Below, piece by piece: positions 33,666 through 43,838 of a stretch of 64,000 nucleotides of DNA. Location: positions 62,001-126,000 of the forward strand of contig JAMZAV010001430.1 of assembly GCA_024449915.1 (NCBI GenBank). Reading direction: 5' to 3'. A program made the position numbers and the translations under genes. Numbering within the stretch: position 1 is the first letter of the stretch; each line of letters begins with the position of its first letter. The notes under the pieces were generated by a model. It did no database searches, was not told the origin of the DNA, and worked only from the letters and a program-made list of their open reading frames with translations. Source of the stretch: Sweltsa coloradensis. Taxonomy: Eukaryota > Arthropoda > Insecta > Plecoptera > Chloroperlidae.

Positions 33666-35444
33666 CCTGCAAGCGCATATTCTCTCAAGGCGCGAATGCG
33701 AGCCACCATACAAATAAACAGAAGTCGGATCCCGTTGAATGACTATTCAATCAAAAATCGAGTTCCTGATCTCATGAGTTGCCCACACGTTTTTCGTAGG
33801 GTCTTCAAACATAAAAACCTTCAGAGCAATATGCTCATGCTCGTGTCCTTCAAAAACGGCAAAGTGACTTTTAAAATTGAAGGAATATATAGTGCATGTA
33901 GTCAATTTATTCCTGGGGGGGGCGAATGACAGTTCCCGGCATTGTAGCTGAATTCAACACTAATTGCAAAGACCTGACCTCAAGTTTTGGTGCCCAGCAA
34001 TAAAACTCAAGTCACCAAGTCTGCAGAGAACAAAGGAGTGGACAAAGACGAACCAAAATTGTGCGTTTACGTGAAATAAGGAAATAATTAAAATGAACCA
34101 ATTAACTTGACTAAAATATATTATAGATAAAATATTTATTAATTACACTTGGGCCATTGGGTTTGCATTGCCAGAGTAAAATACAGTTTTACACGTTGGT
34201 TGGGGGGGGGGGAGGGGGGGGGCGGAGATGTACTTGGGGAAGCTTTGCCCCTGGTAATTACCTTTCGACAAAAAAAACATAGGAAAGGCAGCGACCACCT
34301 TAGCGGTCCCAACGTGATTATGGGCCTGCCGCTACTCCCTACTGACTTAGATATAAGTTATTGAAATGAATGTGCAAAGGAAGGAGTTCCGGGCAAAACT
34401 TGCAAGCAAGGCTTTGAATAGTTTGTATATTAGAATGTTTTGTCATTTTTTTGTCCCTTGCTCATTATAATAGTGCGCAGGCGCAATGTGTTGCAAAAAT
34501 CAACAGTGTGTAGAAATGTAGTAGGCCTATTGCGTCGAAAAACAAAAACAATTTAGTCCAATATGAGGTGTGAACTCTATATAATCTAATAGTTATATCA
34601 CAATCATAGGTAATATTAAAAATTGAAATTGTGCGTAATTTTGGGAAAAAGCCTCGAAAGATTTATATGAGGGGGTTTATGCAAGTATCTATGTGCATAA
34701 TACTGATTTAAAAAACAACAAATAATAAGAGTCTGATTGGTCACATAAATTATAATATAAATAGTTTTCAGTCATTATGGATATCCTGCTCCGATATGTA
34801 TAGAGGTTACTTTTTGTCGATAGGCTACTCCAATACGGGGAAAAAAAAGCAAAGTGAAAGGGCAGCTCTCGCGTCCTATTCGCAGGGGAAGTGAACCCTA
34901 TTCTTCTAATTCCCTGGTCTACCAAATTGGATAAAAAAAATAAACAAATACTTGTCAAGCAGGCGGCTGATCTGACTACTCAACCTAAAATTGGAGGAAG
35001 TATATAATCGGTCTTATCCTTATTTGTATACTATTTTTAAAAATCGTGTAAAAGTTCACTGATTATTACTAGTAATCATATCTCATTCAATTTTAACTCT
35101 TTCTGTAGAAGCCAAAAAAACCTAAAAGAGATTTAAACCAAGATCCTTCCTGCTCCAATCGTACGAAACCGAACGCCCCTTACAGCGCATTTCGGTAAGG
35201 GACACTCAAAAAAAAGCTCAGATCGCGTAACCCCGTAAAGCCGGCCCACGAACGGGAGCAGCGTGACCTTGCTTCCTCAAACGGGCCCCGAGAGCGACTG
35301 ATTAGCTCGGACCTCGTAGACGCTCCTTGGCTAGTCGGCCGGCTCCGAGAAGTGGGGGATCTTCTAGCATGACCATTTCACATAGCTTATCGACAGATGA
35401 TCGCAATTAGGCGTATGACTGTTTTTCAGGCCGGTTGATTCCCC
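33666..35444. other. Non-coding DNA with a G-rich tract
   Basis: No gene recognised. 34202-34222 is almost pure G (a possible quadruplex). Around 35160-35360 the DNA is less AT-rich than elsewhere, but no protein family is visible in any frame. Confidence 0.4.
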
Positions 35445-35448
35445 TTAA

Positions 35449-37003
35449 CCTAAGAGACTCTCGAATTTTCTTGGCTACTGATCCAGCATTCTTCCTTCCA
35501 GAGTTACCATCCCGTTTTACAGCTGAGTCCTGGACATCAATCCCTAGTTTTTTTACAAAAATATTCTCTTTTCATTGATTTAAATCTCTGGTTTTAACAC
35601 GTATGGGTTGTTTGCTTTTTCAAGGGTATTACAAATATTGATTTCTGTATATATGCTTCCATTTAGCCCGAAATATGTTAAGACCCCTTTTTACTTTCCC
35701 GGATGAATTTCAACATAGCATCTGGGGAATCAATGGTAGTGAGATGATTTCTTTGATTTTACTTTTGATAAGTTTGTCCAAAATCATCTAGAAACTTTTA
35801 AAAGTAGGGTTTGTCAAAGGTGCCCTTCTGCAGAGGGTCACTAAAGTTGGCCATATGTACTGATTAAGTAAGTTAAGTTTTTTGGGCAGGCATTAATAAT
35901 GGAGATGTGCTCAATTCTTCAACTTCGCGTTCATATCTTGTATCAATTTCTTTCTATCAAATTAGCATAGCATCTCGAAAATTAACACCGAGATACTTGA
36001 CAGTTTCATCAGCACTTATTGAACGAATGATTGTCTGGTTGTCTATTTTAAATAGGTGTTTCTATAAGTTTCCCTTATTTATGGTTATCGCAAAAGATTT
36101 GCTAAGGGTTGAGTTCCAGCCCTAATTTAGTAGTTCTTGTGCATACCATTTGATAAAGGATTTTAGCTGAGTCTTCATCCTTGGCTATTAACACTAGGTC
36201 GTCAGCAAACCCATAATTGAAAGACAATCTAATTCGTCAACTAGACGAAAAAACCCCTACGTGTTTGTTACATCGGGTTCAGACAGTTCATCCAGGATAT
36301 GATCTGTGGCAAGATTGTATATGGTAGGAGACAATGGAACACCTTGCATTACTCCTCGAGTTAATAAGATACTCTTAGTCTTTCATTTTTGGCTTCTATT
36401 TGTGTTGAATTTCCTTTTTGAAATTCAATGAGCAGGCTTTCAACTTTCAGGTATTGGAGAAGATTGAATAGTCGATTCTAAAGACTGTGTCCCAAAATTA
36501 TCGAAGGCCTTTGTTATATCAAGGAATATAAGAGTAACATTTTCTTTTAAAAGTTTTGCACGACTAAGAACACCGTTTACAATTCGTGTTAATGTAGGTT
36601 CCAGGGAGCGGGTAAAAAACCCCGGTGCTGATTAAATTCTATGTAGATCTTTACTCGGTTTTTCAATCACCCTTTCAATAACTCTACGTAAAAACGGAGG
36701 GAAATAGTAATTGGTCTCCAATTTGAAGGACTATTAACATCACCACCCTTTTATATGAGAATTGTTCGAGCAAGTTTGAAACAAGCGGGAAACCCCTCCG
36801 TTCTCTACATTATCGAACCGATGCGTGCAAGTATTTTTATCACTCGCTCCGATTTAACAATCCGCATGATAACCTTGTCGGGTCCTGGAGCTGTATCAAT
36901 TCGCATGGATTTTGTAGCGTCACTTACTTCTTTAGGTGTTATAATACTAGAGAAAAGGCTATTATTGAAGTGCTGCTCTTCATCTGTAGTCTTTTTCGGG
37001 TAA
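35449..37003 (-). pseudogene. R2-like LINE reverse transcriptase, decayed
   Basis: Read from 37003 downward: KKTTDEEQHFNNSLFSS, DTAPGPDKV, KGGDVN with PSNWRPITI, LIFLDITKAFDN (RT motif A, catalytic D), GVMQGVPLSPTIYNLA (motif B) and FGFADDLVLIAKDEDSA (motif C, catalytic FADD). These are the ordered RT motifs of a LINE, and the 'TAPGPD...GGD...NWRPI' wording is that of the R2/NeSL group. Frame breaks are frequent. The 5' end is missing beyond 37010. It continues at 24211 across the TTAA insertion. Confidence 0.75.
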
Positions 37004-37347
37004 TTCTCGCGTTTTCTATAACCTATACTAACATCTTGTAATTGTTTTGAATTTTACATGTCTTATAACTGCCCACACACGAGCACTGTGCTTATGTGGG
37101 CTTCTCTAGACTATTCTCTTCTCTTGTTTGTTTTATGTACCAATTGTATCTATTTTCTTGAGAGTAAATTTTTTTCTGGATCTAAATCTGAAAATTATTA
37201 TTATTATTATTATTGAATATTCGATTTTTAAGCATAAGCCCGCTTTAAGGGCATAGTTTATTGATTCATAGGTTGATCATAGATTCATTTATGTCATGGA
37301 AGTCAACATTCACAACAACTAGCAGTTTCGTAAAGGTTTGTTCTGTT

Positions 37348-37420
37348 GTCCCGGTGGCTCAATTGGCAGAGCTATGGCACCTTAAGCCTGAGGTTCTGGG
37401 TTCGAACCCCAGTCGGGGCA
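37348..37420 (+). repeat. tRNA-like SINE head, copy 1
   Basis: 73 bases fold as a cloverleaf. The acceptor GTCCCGG pairs with TCGGGGC, the D stem is GCTC/GAGC, and the T arm is CTGGG TTCGAAC CCCAG. The anticodon arm is weak and position 33 is C, not T, so a working tRNA is unlikely. It is followed by AACTTTTACGACAACTGC and an (ATT)n run. Copies 2 and 3 share head, body and tail. A cloverleaf head, unique body and simple tail are SINE features. Confidence 0.65.
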
Positions 37421-37446
37421 AACTTTTACGACAACTGCTATGAATC

Positions 37447-37508
37447 AATAATTATTATTATTATCATTATCATTATTATTATTATTATTGTTATTATTAT
37501 TATTATTA
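37447..37508. repeat. (ATT)n microsatellite between two opposed SINE copies
   Basis: ATT/ATC units form the shared tail of copy 1 (+) and copy 2 (-), which meet tail to tail. Confidence 0.85.
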
Positions 37509-37652
37509 ATATAAGATTTTTAAGCATAAGCCCGCTTTAAGGACATAGTTATTAATTCATAGCAGTTGTCGAAAAAGTTTGCCCCGACTGGGGTTCGAAC
37601 CCAGAACCTCCGGCTTAACGTGCCATAGCTCTACCAATTGAGCTACCGGGAC
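37509..37652 (-). repeat. tRNA-like SINE, copy 2
   Basis: The tRNA-like head (37580-37652, minus) has a perfect T arm and acceptor. Its anticodon loop reads ACGTTAA (GTT at 34-36). The body 37509-37579 carries GCGGGCTTATGCTTAAAAAT. The anticodon stem has three good pairs and one wobble. A tRNA scan could call it tRNA-Asn or a pseudogene; I favour SINE. Confidence 0.6.
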
Positions 37653-37772
37653 CCCAGAACAAACCTTTACTTAACTGATATTTGTTGTGATTGTTGACCT
37701 CCATGACAAAAATCCAACAGAAGACTGCAATGTAGCTGTCAAATCTGAAAGATCACATGGATAAATCCAAAC

Positions 37773-37988
37773 ACATCTCATCTCCCATGAGTTGGGTAGT
37801 ATGAATATAAGATTTTTAAGCATAAGCCCGCTTTAAGGACATAGTTATTAATTCATAGCAGTTGTTGAAAAAGTTTGCCCCGACTGGGGTTCGAACCCAG
37901 AACCTCCGGCTTAACGTGCTATCTCTACCAATTGAGCTACTATATTCATACTATATTCATACTACCCAACTCATGGGAGATGAGATGT
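37773..37988. repeat. SINE copy 3 inside a perfect 37-bp inverted repeat
   Basis: 37773-37809 and 37952-37988 are exact reverse complements (core CCCATGAGTTGGGTAGTATG). They enclose a third SINE copy in the minus sense (about 37810-37940), whose head is cut at GTAGCTC and lacks the acceptor 5' half. Stem and loop would form a large hairpin. Near-perfect arms mean recent origin. Confidence 0.75.
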
Positions 37989-38225
37989 ACATGTACATGT
38001 TGTAGGCCTACATGATGTACATATGAACTGCCTAGTGTATTCCAATCCACACAACATTACCATAGACTAGGCCTATATGTTTTGTAAATGACTGAAAAAG
38101 AAAAAGAAATTTTTAAAATGAAAGCACAAAGAAAATTTGTTAGTATTTGTAGACTTTATTGTACCGTAACACATGTGAATATTTCAAATAACACCTACTT
38201 TAACGCAGCAAATGTTCTGTACTAG

Positions 38226-38385
38226 CTGTGTCTGGAGGAAGAGGATGTTTGGCGTGCCGTTCTGTCATGGTCCAAGTATCAGGCGGGTGTGACCCAACCA
38301 ACGGCTCACTGGTCAGAGGAGGAACGCGCTAGGGTCTGTCAACACCTGGCTGTGCCCATCAACCATGTCCGACTCCTGCTCATAG
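38226..38385 (+). CDS. Host gene exon: BACK-like domain of a BTB/POZ protein
   Basis: The exon is bounded by TACTAG (acceptor) and ATAG/GTAACG (donor), 160 bp, ending in phase 1. It reads LCLEEEDVWRAVLSWSKYQ, then ARVCQHLAVPINHVRLLLI. 'EEDVW-AVL-W' followed by 'L--PI--VRLLLI' is the pattern of BACK domains, which follow BTB/POZ in substrate adaptors of cullin-3 ligases. The phase and sequence continue exactly into 42848. The coding is clean, unlike every other ORF here. Upstream BTB exons are not found in the window. Subfamily is unknown. Confidence 0.78.
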
Positions 38386-38429
38386 GTAACGAGGATACGG
38401 AATCTATTGAAATTTCATGTACAAGTTTT

Positions 38430-38905
38430 ATTTTAGATACCTTTGTATTGGCATTTATTGCCTTCATCATCGTTATCATTATCTATCCCCATTTCCTGCT
38501 TCTGGCAGGGTCAGCTTGGGTTTAGCAACCAAATTTTTCCACTTCTATCTACTATCCTCCCACAACCATATCTCTTCGACATCTTCCCAGCTCTCTCCTC
38601 TTGCCTCCAAGTCTCCTGCTATTATGTCCTTCCATCTCTTCCTTGGTCTACCCCGTCCCGTCTTCTTCTTCCTTCTTCAATCCTTCTTTCATACATTTTC
38701 TTGGGCATCCTATTTTTCCCCATTCGTTTCATATGTCCGTGCCATCTCAACCGTGTCCTTCCTATCCTGTCACTTAACTTCTCTACACATATAGCATTTC
38801 TCTAATGTCAGTGTTTCTTATTCTATCCCTTCTCGTCTTGCCCACTGTGAATCTCATCTCTGCCGCCTGCATCTGACTCTCCTCTCGATCTCCCATTGTC
38901 CAGGT
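38430..38905 (-). pseudogene. LINE ORF C-terminus relic (RTE/Jockey-like tail)
   Basis: Read downward: NTDIREMLYVEKLSDRIGR, LRWHGHMKRMGKNRMPKKMY, KRWKDIIAGDLEARGES and WEDVEEIWLWEDSR, then WKNLVAKPKLTLPEAGNGDR. Only one in-frame stop falls late and one shift lies near 38650. The 'W-GH--RM......R.RGRP--RW-D......R.-W' wording is the end of many APE-type LINE ORFs. It sits in the intron of the host gene, antisense to it. It ends in a (GAT/AAT) rich tail at 38455. Confidence 0.72.
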
Positions 38906-39499
38906 TACGTAAGGATTGGTATGAAATAAGTTTTATTTAATGTCATCTTGCACTGAATAGGTATTTCCCTATCCCACACCAGGCCATTCACACACTCGTA
39001 GAAGCTACTGGTCTTTTGTATTCTGATGTTAATCTCCTTTTTTATCTTTCCACTTGCCATTACACGTACTACATTACTACTGCAAGGCCTTTTCATTTCG
39101 TCATTGACTCTCTAATGACATATTTGGATGAGCAAAGTGAAGACTTCAATTTCACTTGTATCCCATAAAAAAATGTTGCCCCCAATGTTTGGGTTTTTTT
39201 CTGAGGTTTTTTTTCTGGTTTGTTTGTCTGTTTGTTTGCTCTCTACCAGGCAACGCATATCCGATCTGAAGAAATTTATTGGAGGTACCTTTAAATTCGA
39301 ACTTATACCTGATTTCGTTTTTTGTACAATCGAAGAAATATTCCCTTAATATCTACTTTTACGATTTGTCGATTTTTAGTGTATTAATTATTGTAGACAT
39401 TTGGGCCGATTCTGACCAAACGGTGTGGGCTACAACGTTCATATTTTACATGTACATTAAAGGGGCTAAAAAACCCAAAAATTATTTTTTACCACGTGA

Positions 39500-40470
39500 T
39501 TGAACGAGTGAGCGTAGCGAACGTAGTGATTTCCATTCGACTTAAACGGCCCTAATTGTTTTTCTGCGTGCGTGCGTGTGTGTGTGTGTGTGTGTGTGTA
39601 CGTTGAAAATCAGCCGAATCGCTGAACAGATTGCGCTGAAATTTTAAACAGACATCCGGTACGAGTTTATTGAGAACTGCTAACAAAATCAGCAAGATTC
39701 ATTGCGATTTAAACCTACAAGAAATGATAAACTGAAAAATAGACTTCCAATGTTTAGAAATTATTTTAACGACAATGTTTTACATTTTGAAAATATATTT
39801 TTTGTTTGTTTTTCGCCTGGCCGTGTAATGCCGTGCCCATGCAAGGTCTGTCGAATGTTGGACGTCAAGGTATCCCCAAATTCCGCTCGTAGATTGAGTA
39901 AACCTTGCAATATTTTCACGTATTTCGTACTGGCTATGTTTACCATAGTAGGCTCTATTGCCACAGATGATGGACTACACTGCGTTATATGCATTTCAAA
40001 ACATGTTTAATTATTTTTTAAATACAATCTAGAAATTACAAAATCTTTCCCGACCAGGGGATTGAACCTACGTCTCCCACATTTCGGCTACAAGGGCGCT
40101 TTAGCCAACTGGACTAGGGAAACGCCAAAGTCGTAGTTAGACGAGTGAGCGAGTCATGTGGTGAGTACCCGCCGACCCGGGAACATTTGCATTTAAGTTT
40201 GATAATTATATTCGTATAAATAATAGGGTATTGGTGGAAATCACTGTGCCGGAGGTTGCTGTTGTTGGCAGTCTTCAACTGAATATTCCGTGTGACTGCC
40301 GGGTCCGGGAGTTGTGTAAAAGTTTAGGCCATAGTTTAGGCCAAAATGCTCCACTGTAGCCTATGATAGGCTATAGGGAGGCCTAAGGTAAGGGGAAGAA
40401 AAGAAATGTTACCGGGTACTCAACACATGGCTCACTCACTCGTCCAACAACGACTTTGGCGTTTCCCTAG
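39500..40470 (+). mobile_element. Helentron/HINE-like element, copy 5, diverged subfamily
   Basis: 5' TTGAACGAGTGAGCGTAGCG and 3' GCTCACTCACTCGTCCAAC...AACGACTTTGGCGTTTCCCTAG (ends only, middle omitted), followed by T. The 5' end differs from copies 1-4 (GAACGAGTGAGC for GGATGAGC). The 3' complementary block differs in the matching way. A second 3' module in the minus sense lies at 40113-40172. It also holds a (TG)n run at 39566-39599. Confidence 0.62.
40048..40124 (-). repeat. tRNA-Thr-like sequence
   Basis: Minus strand: TTTCCCT acceptor pairs with GGGAAA, AGTCCAGTTGGCTAAAGC is A-box-like, CTTGTAG is an anticodon-like loop and GGTTCAATCCCC is the B box. The folds are imperfect and its 5' edge coincides with the CCCTAG end of a HINE module. 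Probably a tRNA-derived relic. Confidence 0.45.
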
Positions 40471-41336
40471 TATAGTACAATACTACACTGAAATGACCGT
40501 TTAAAAAATTATGTCTTAAACGAATTTTTGAATTTTTTTGATCTAGAAATTTGCGAAAATTGGTGTTTTGGGAAATTTCTTAAATCGGCTTTAACCTGCT
40601 TCTTTTTTGGTCCACATAGATAGTAGAGCATAGTACCAATCTAAAATGCCCCTTTATAACATCAAGTCTTGAAACTGTGCCCAAATATACCCTCAAAGAC
40701 GCAAAAATATGCATTCCAAAATCACACCCCATCTTGGTAATCAGCATATTTTGACCCAACTACTTGCTCAAATAACAAAACAAAATATAGAGAATTTACA
40801 GAAAAGGCTGTAGAGTACGTCAATAATGGCCAATATTTTTTTGGATCAAAATCCTCCAAGGTCACGGGGCATAAAGATCGTCCCCATGTTATTTCTTATG
40901 GGAGATTTTTGCCGATGGGACCTAGCTCGAAAAATGTCATTTTGACAATTTTTTGGGAGGTCATGGTGACCCCAATAATTTGTCTGTTAATTGCTAAATT
41001 CATTACGTACTAGTTAGCCTGAATGAAATATATTTTTTGAGTTTAGCGGTTAAATACCCCTTTAAGGTAATGGTTATGTATTGCTTTTTGAAAGAAAAAG
41101 TTGAAAAAGTTAGCCAGAATCCATAGAATAAAGGTTTTAATATGAGTTCCTTGAGGTACATAATAACAATTAACAACAATACAACAAGTAACAATAAAAA
41201 CTTGACAACAATCACCTACAATGCGTTCAAAAAGCTCTTGCAAAAGTAAAGAGATCCCACGCAAACTAAAAACTTACAAAAAAGCTCATCCATCAACGCG
41301 ACTAAAAAAAGTGTTTGCGAAAACGTGTTGTGTTTT

Positions 41337-41354
41337 GGGGGGGGGGGGGGGGGG
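41337..41354. repeat. Poly-G run of 18
   Basis: An uninterrupted G run after GTGTTTT. It may be a length artefact of sequencing. Confidence 0.8.
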
Positions 41355-41899
41355 ATTTTAAAGTAATGACTTTTTTTCACACAACTTATCTATGTATTTA
41401 TCATATTTGAGAGTGCAGGAATGGTGCGTGACTAGGTGAGTTTTTTAATTCTGTTGATGACGGGCCGGGGATGTGTGCAATTTTCAGGCACAAGTGCGTT
41501 AATTTGTAGCTTTTATTTCCCAATATTTAGTTTTTATTCCTTCCATAGTCAAAAATTCAACTTCACAATAATAGGTAATTGTACGAAAATATGAAAAGTA
41601 GCAGCAGCTTTCTAGATTCCGCAGAAATAGTTGGACACGTTTGTTGAACAGACATCCAGAACAATGTAATTTTTGCTGTTGAAATTTGTATTTAACTTTG
41701 TTTGTATCATTGAGTCATATTCAGACAGGTCCAAACAGTTCAGAACTTACAATAATCCAAACTAAAAACGTTTTTTTAAGTCATCTGACATAGTTTCTGA
41801 TACTTGCACCACCTTCCTGTATGTTGCAGCATTCATTATAGTATATGGTTGCAGTGATACCGTGCCGTACATAATGCATAAGTCAGAATTACCATGTTT

Positions 41900-42012
41900 A
41901 TACCTTTTCATGGTTTTATTGTTTCAAAGCATGACAACATTTTTGATTTTTCAAAACTTTCCGCGACCCACCAATAACTAGCTCGCGACCCACAGTTTGG
42001 GATACGCTGCTC
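41900..42012. repeat. One end of a hAT-like element
   Basis: The reverse complement starts CAGCGTATCCCAAACTGTGG, followed by GTCGCGAGC and GGTGGGTCGCGG. Such 'CAG-G-(T)CCCAAACTGTGGGTCGCGACCC' ends are common in hAT elements. The other end was not found. Confidence 0.45.
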
Positions 42013-42624
42013 TAAATTAAAAATCTGACTTCTCATTATTGTTGATAGGCTTACATCTTTGCCTGCGTTTGTGAAATCTTTGCCTGCGTTTGTGAAGAGT
42101 TTATTCTGAAATAGCACTTAGTAAGATGCACCATGCTATTTAATAATCACTGCAATATTTTTGGTCCGGTCAGACCTACGAACTCCCGATGTAGGTAACA
42201 GATCGCTCGCATCGTTCGGACGATGCAGGTAGAGAGCGCGAAAGAGAGGCTTGCTCTCTCGGAGAGCGAGCGAGGGAGAGCAAATGATGTGTGTGCAAGT
42301 GAGACAAGATTACGGTCCTACACGGTGAGCATATGACGTGAAACTGTGAGACTAAGAACATGGGAGGAGCCGCGGAGGGCGTTACAAGTTAGTTTGCAGT
42401 GCCGACTTTTAACTTAACGTGGTACTGGGACTGCTGAAACTGGATCTTAAAAAATAGTGCAAAATCACGCTAACGCTATAAAAAAAATACCGCTACAATA
42501 TGCTCCGTAAATAAAGTAATGTGCCACCGGTCCCGCTACAAGTAACAACGTAGCATGCTACAAGTAGTGCGCTTCTCCCCAAGACTGCTAATCAAATTCG
42601 GTTGGAGTTATGGAATAGAGGCCC

Positions 42625-42735
42625 TGGGGATGTTTCACACGGTGCATACTAACATGTGATCTAGTCAAATCTGAAATGTTAAGCGGGGTGAGCGAAACTT
42701 TTTTCCCCGGGCATTGGCTCCTGGTCTACAACAAT
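42625..42735 (+). repeat. Dispersed repeat D, copy 1 (intronic)
   Basis: It shares GGTGCATACTAACA, AATCTGAAATGTTAAG, GGGGTGA and GGCTCCTGGTCTA in order with the reverse complement of 61692-61795. It lies about 110 bp before the host-gene exon. Its nature is unknown. Confidence 0.6.
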
Positions 42736-42847
42736 AAATTACAAGATACCACAAATATATCATTTATCTTCATATAGTAGCTATGATTACATGGCTGTTT
42801 CTTTCTATGATCTGTGTTTTAAATGTCCTTGCTGTGGAACGTTGCAG

Positions 42848-43003
42848 ACAGTCAGGTATTTGCCGAGGAGGTGGAGCCAACAGGGGCGGTGCCCATGGAA
42901 CTCTCGCTGGAACGATATCGTCACGCCGCCCTACCCAACAAGTTCAAGGACAACTCGGAAGACAAACGGCTACAGCCTCGCATCTCGCTCAAGCTTTTCC
43001 CAG
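42848..43003 (+). CDS. Host gene exon: following part of the BTB/BACK protein
   Basis: 156 bp between GTTGCAG (acceptor) and CCCAG/GTAATT (donor), phase 1 at both ends. Joined to 38226-38385 it reads on as DSQVFAEEVEPTGAVPMELS, then YRHAALPNKFKDNSEDKRLQ and PRISLKLFPG. No stop, with balanced codon use. A linker of this type ending FPGS often leads into a TLDc domain in BTB-BACK proteins as far as I recall, but that next exon is not seen, so the guess is weak. The intron between the exons is 4462 bp and full of repeats. Confidence 0.78.
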
Positions 43004-43569
43004 GTAATTACCTACTGCACAGATTATAATCTTGATTTTTTGTCTGCTTCAGATTGTGAGTGTTTACTGGGAGAGTGAGATATTAGTAGGCATATGTAGA
43101 TACAATTTTATTCCAATGCAATAGGCCTACTCAAGTTATCGTAAACTGATATGGATTAATAATACGGGTGTACAAGTATCTAAAATGTTGAGTTAGTTAA
43201 GTATTTGGTTCTATAGTCATAAGTAGAGATGTGCAAAAATGGTTTTTTAAAGTTTGAAAATTCGCGCCTTAAAAATAAAAATTCGCGATTTTTCGCGATT
43301 TACCAAAAAACACAATTTTATCATGCACAACCAAAAAAAAAAAATAGGATAATTTATGATTGATTTTAATTAATTAAAAGAAAAACAAGCACATGAGAGT
43401 GAGAATCAGGTTTTATAATCTCATATTCAGTCTACAGTTTTCAAAGGTTCAGGCAGTTTTTAAATGTTAAGATTAGTAGATGGATTAATATTTTGAACAA
43501 ACTTGTGTCTTTGTACTTGTTAATGTTCATACGCGCATACACACAGTGAACTCGCACGTCGTTAGGAAG

Positions 43570-43782
43570 TTAATCATCGAAAGCAAGGATGGTAAGTGCC
43601 TCTGCATTTTCTGGAAGCAGTCGACGGCGACGATCGCTCACAACAATTGAGTACTTTGACAGTGACCGCTCACAGTCCACATTATTAGTTGGAATCCACA
43701 ACAATTTCAAACACGCCGACGCAAACAGCAGGTGGTCAGGTTTCAAAGAACACAAAATGTTAACAAGATCCATATCTTTCAC
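43570..43782 (-). pseudogene. hAT transposase C-terminal dimerisation domain
   Basis: The frame contains LLFASACLKLLWIPTNNVDC, ERSLSKYSIVVSDRRRRLLP and ENAEALTIL. 'L-IP-(T/S)N---ERSFS-----R-RL-PE' is the hATC signature, needed for transposase dimer formation. It is separated from the next piece by a shift or stop at about 43790-43835. Confidence 0.85.
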
Positions 43783-43838
43783 TTCTCCCTAGCCCATCTC
43801 CGCAATGACTTGTTTTCTTAGGATTTCGTAACCAACCT

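Larger units (their letters stand above)
24216..35444. mobile_element. TTAA-flanked element (piggyBac-like ends), 11.2 kb with nested repeats
   Basis: GGGGAATCAACCGG at 24216 and its exact complement CCGGTTGATTCCCC ending at 35444 are inverted repeats. Each is flanked by TTAA (24212-24215, 35445-35448). A TTAA duplication is the signature of piggyBac-superfamily integration. Removing it restores the LINE frame. I see no piggyBac transposase. The present length reflects later insertions at about 25051, 26998, 28053 and 32469. Confidence 0.75.
23270..37010 (-). mobile_element. R2-like LINE, 5'-truncated, split at TTAA by an 11.2-kb element
   Basis: Two minus-strand pieces, 35449-37003 (RT) and 23494-24215 (C-terminus), join in frame when 24216-35444 and one TTAA copy are removed (reading RLKEYNKW across the join). 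The 3' side ends in an (ATTTT)-rich tail at about 23277-23305. It is old, with many stops and shifts. The class is inferred from the order RT, CCHC finger, endonuclease-like domain. Confidence 0.8.
39461..41061. mobile_element. TTAA-flanked element 2, 1.6 kb
   Basis: It starts AGGGGCTAAAAAACC and ends GGTTAAATACCCCT, flanked by TTAA (39457-39460 and 41062-41065). The related copy at 47890 has an uninterrupted ACATTAAGGTAATGG, so this is a clean insertion at TTAA. TIRs are short (AGGGG plus partial). It is piggyBac-like by target site only. No transposase. Confidence 0.7.
39124..41330 (+). mobile_element. Helentron/HINE-like element, copy 4 (split)
   Basis: The 5' end TTGGATGAGC is at 39124. 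The body matches 47557-48326 (CCAAACGGTGTGGGC against CCAAACGGGTGGGC; TTAGCCAGAATCCATAGA). It is split by the TTAA element at 39461-41061. The 3' module AAAGCTCATCCATCAACGCG is at 41280-41299. After it the sequence diverges, and no clean CTAG end is found. Confidence 0.6.
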
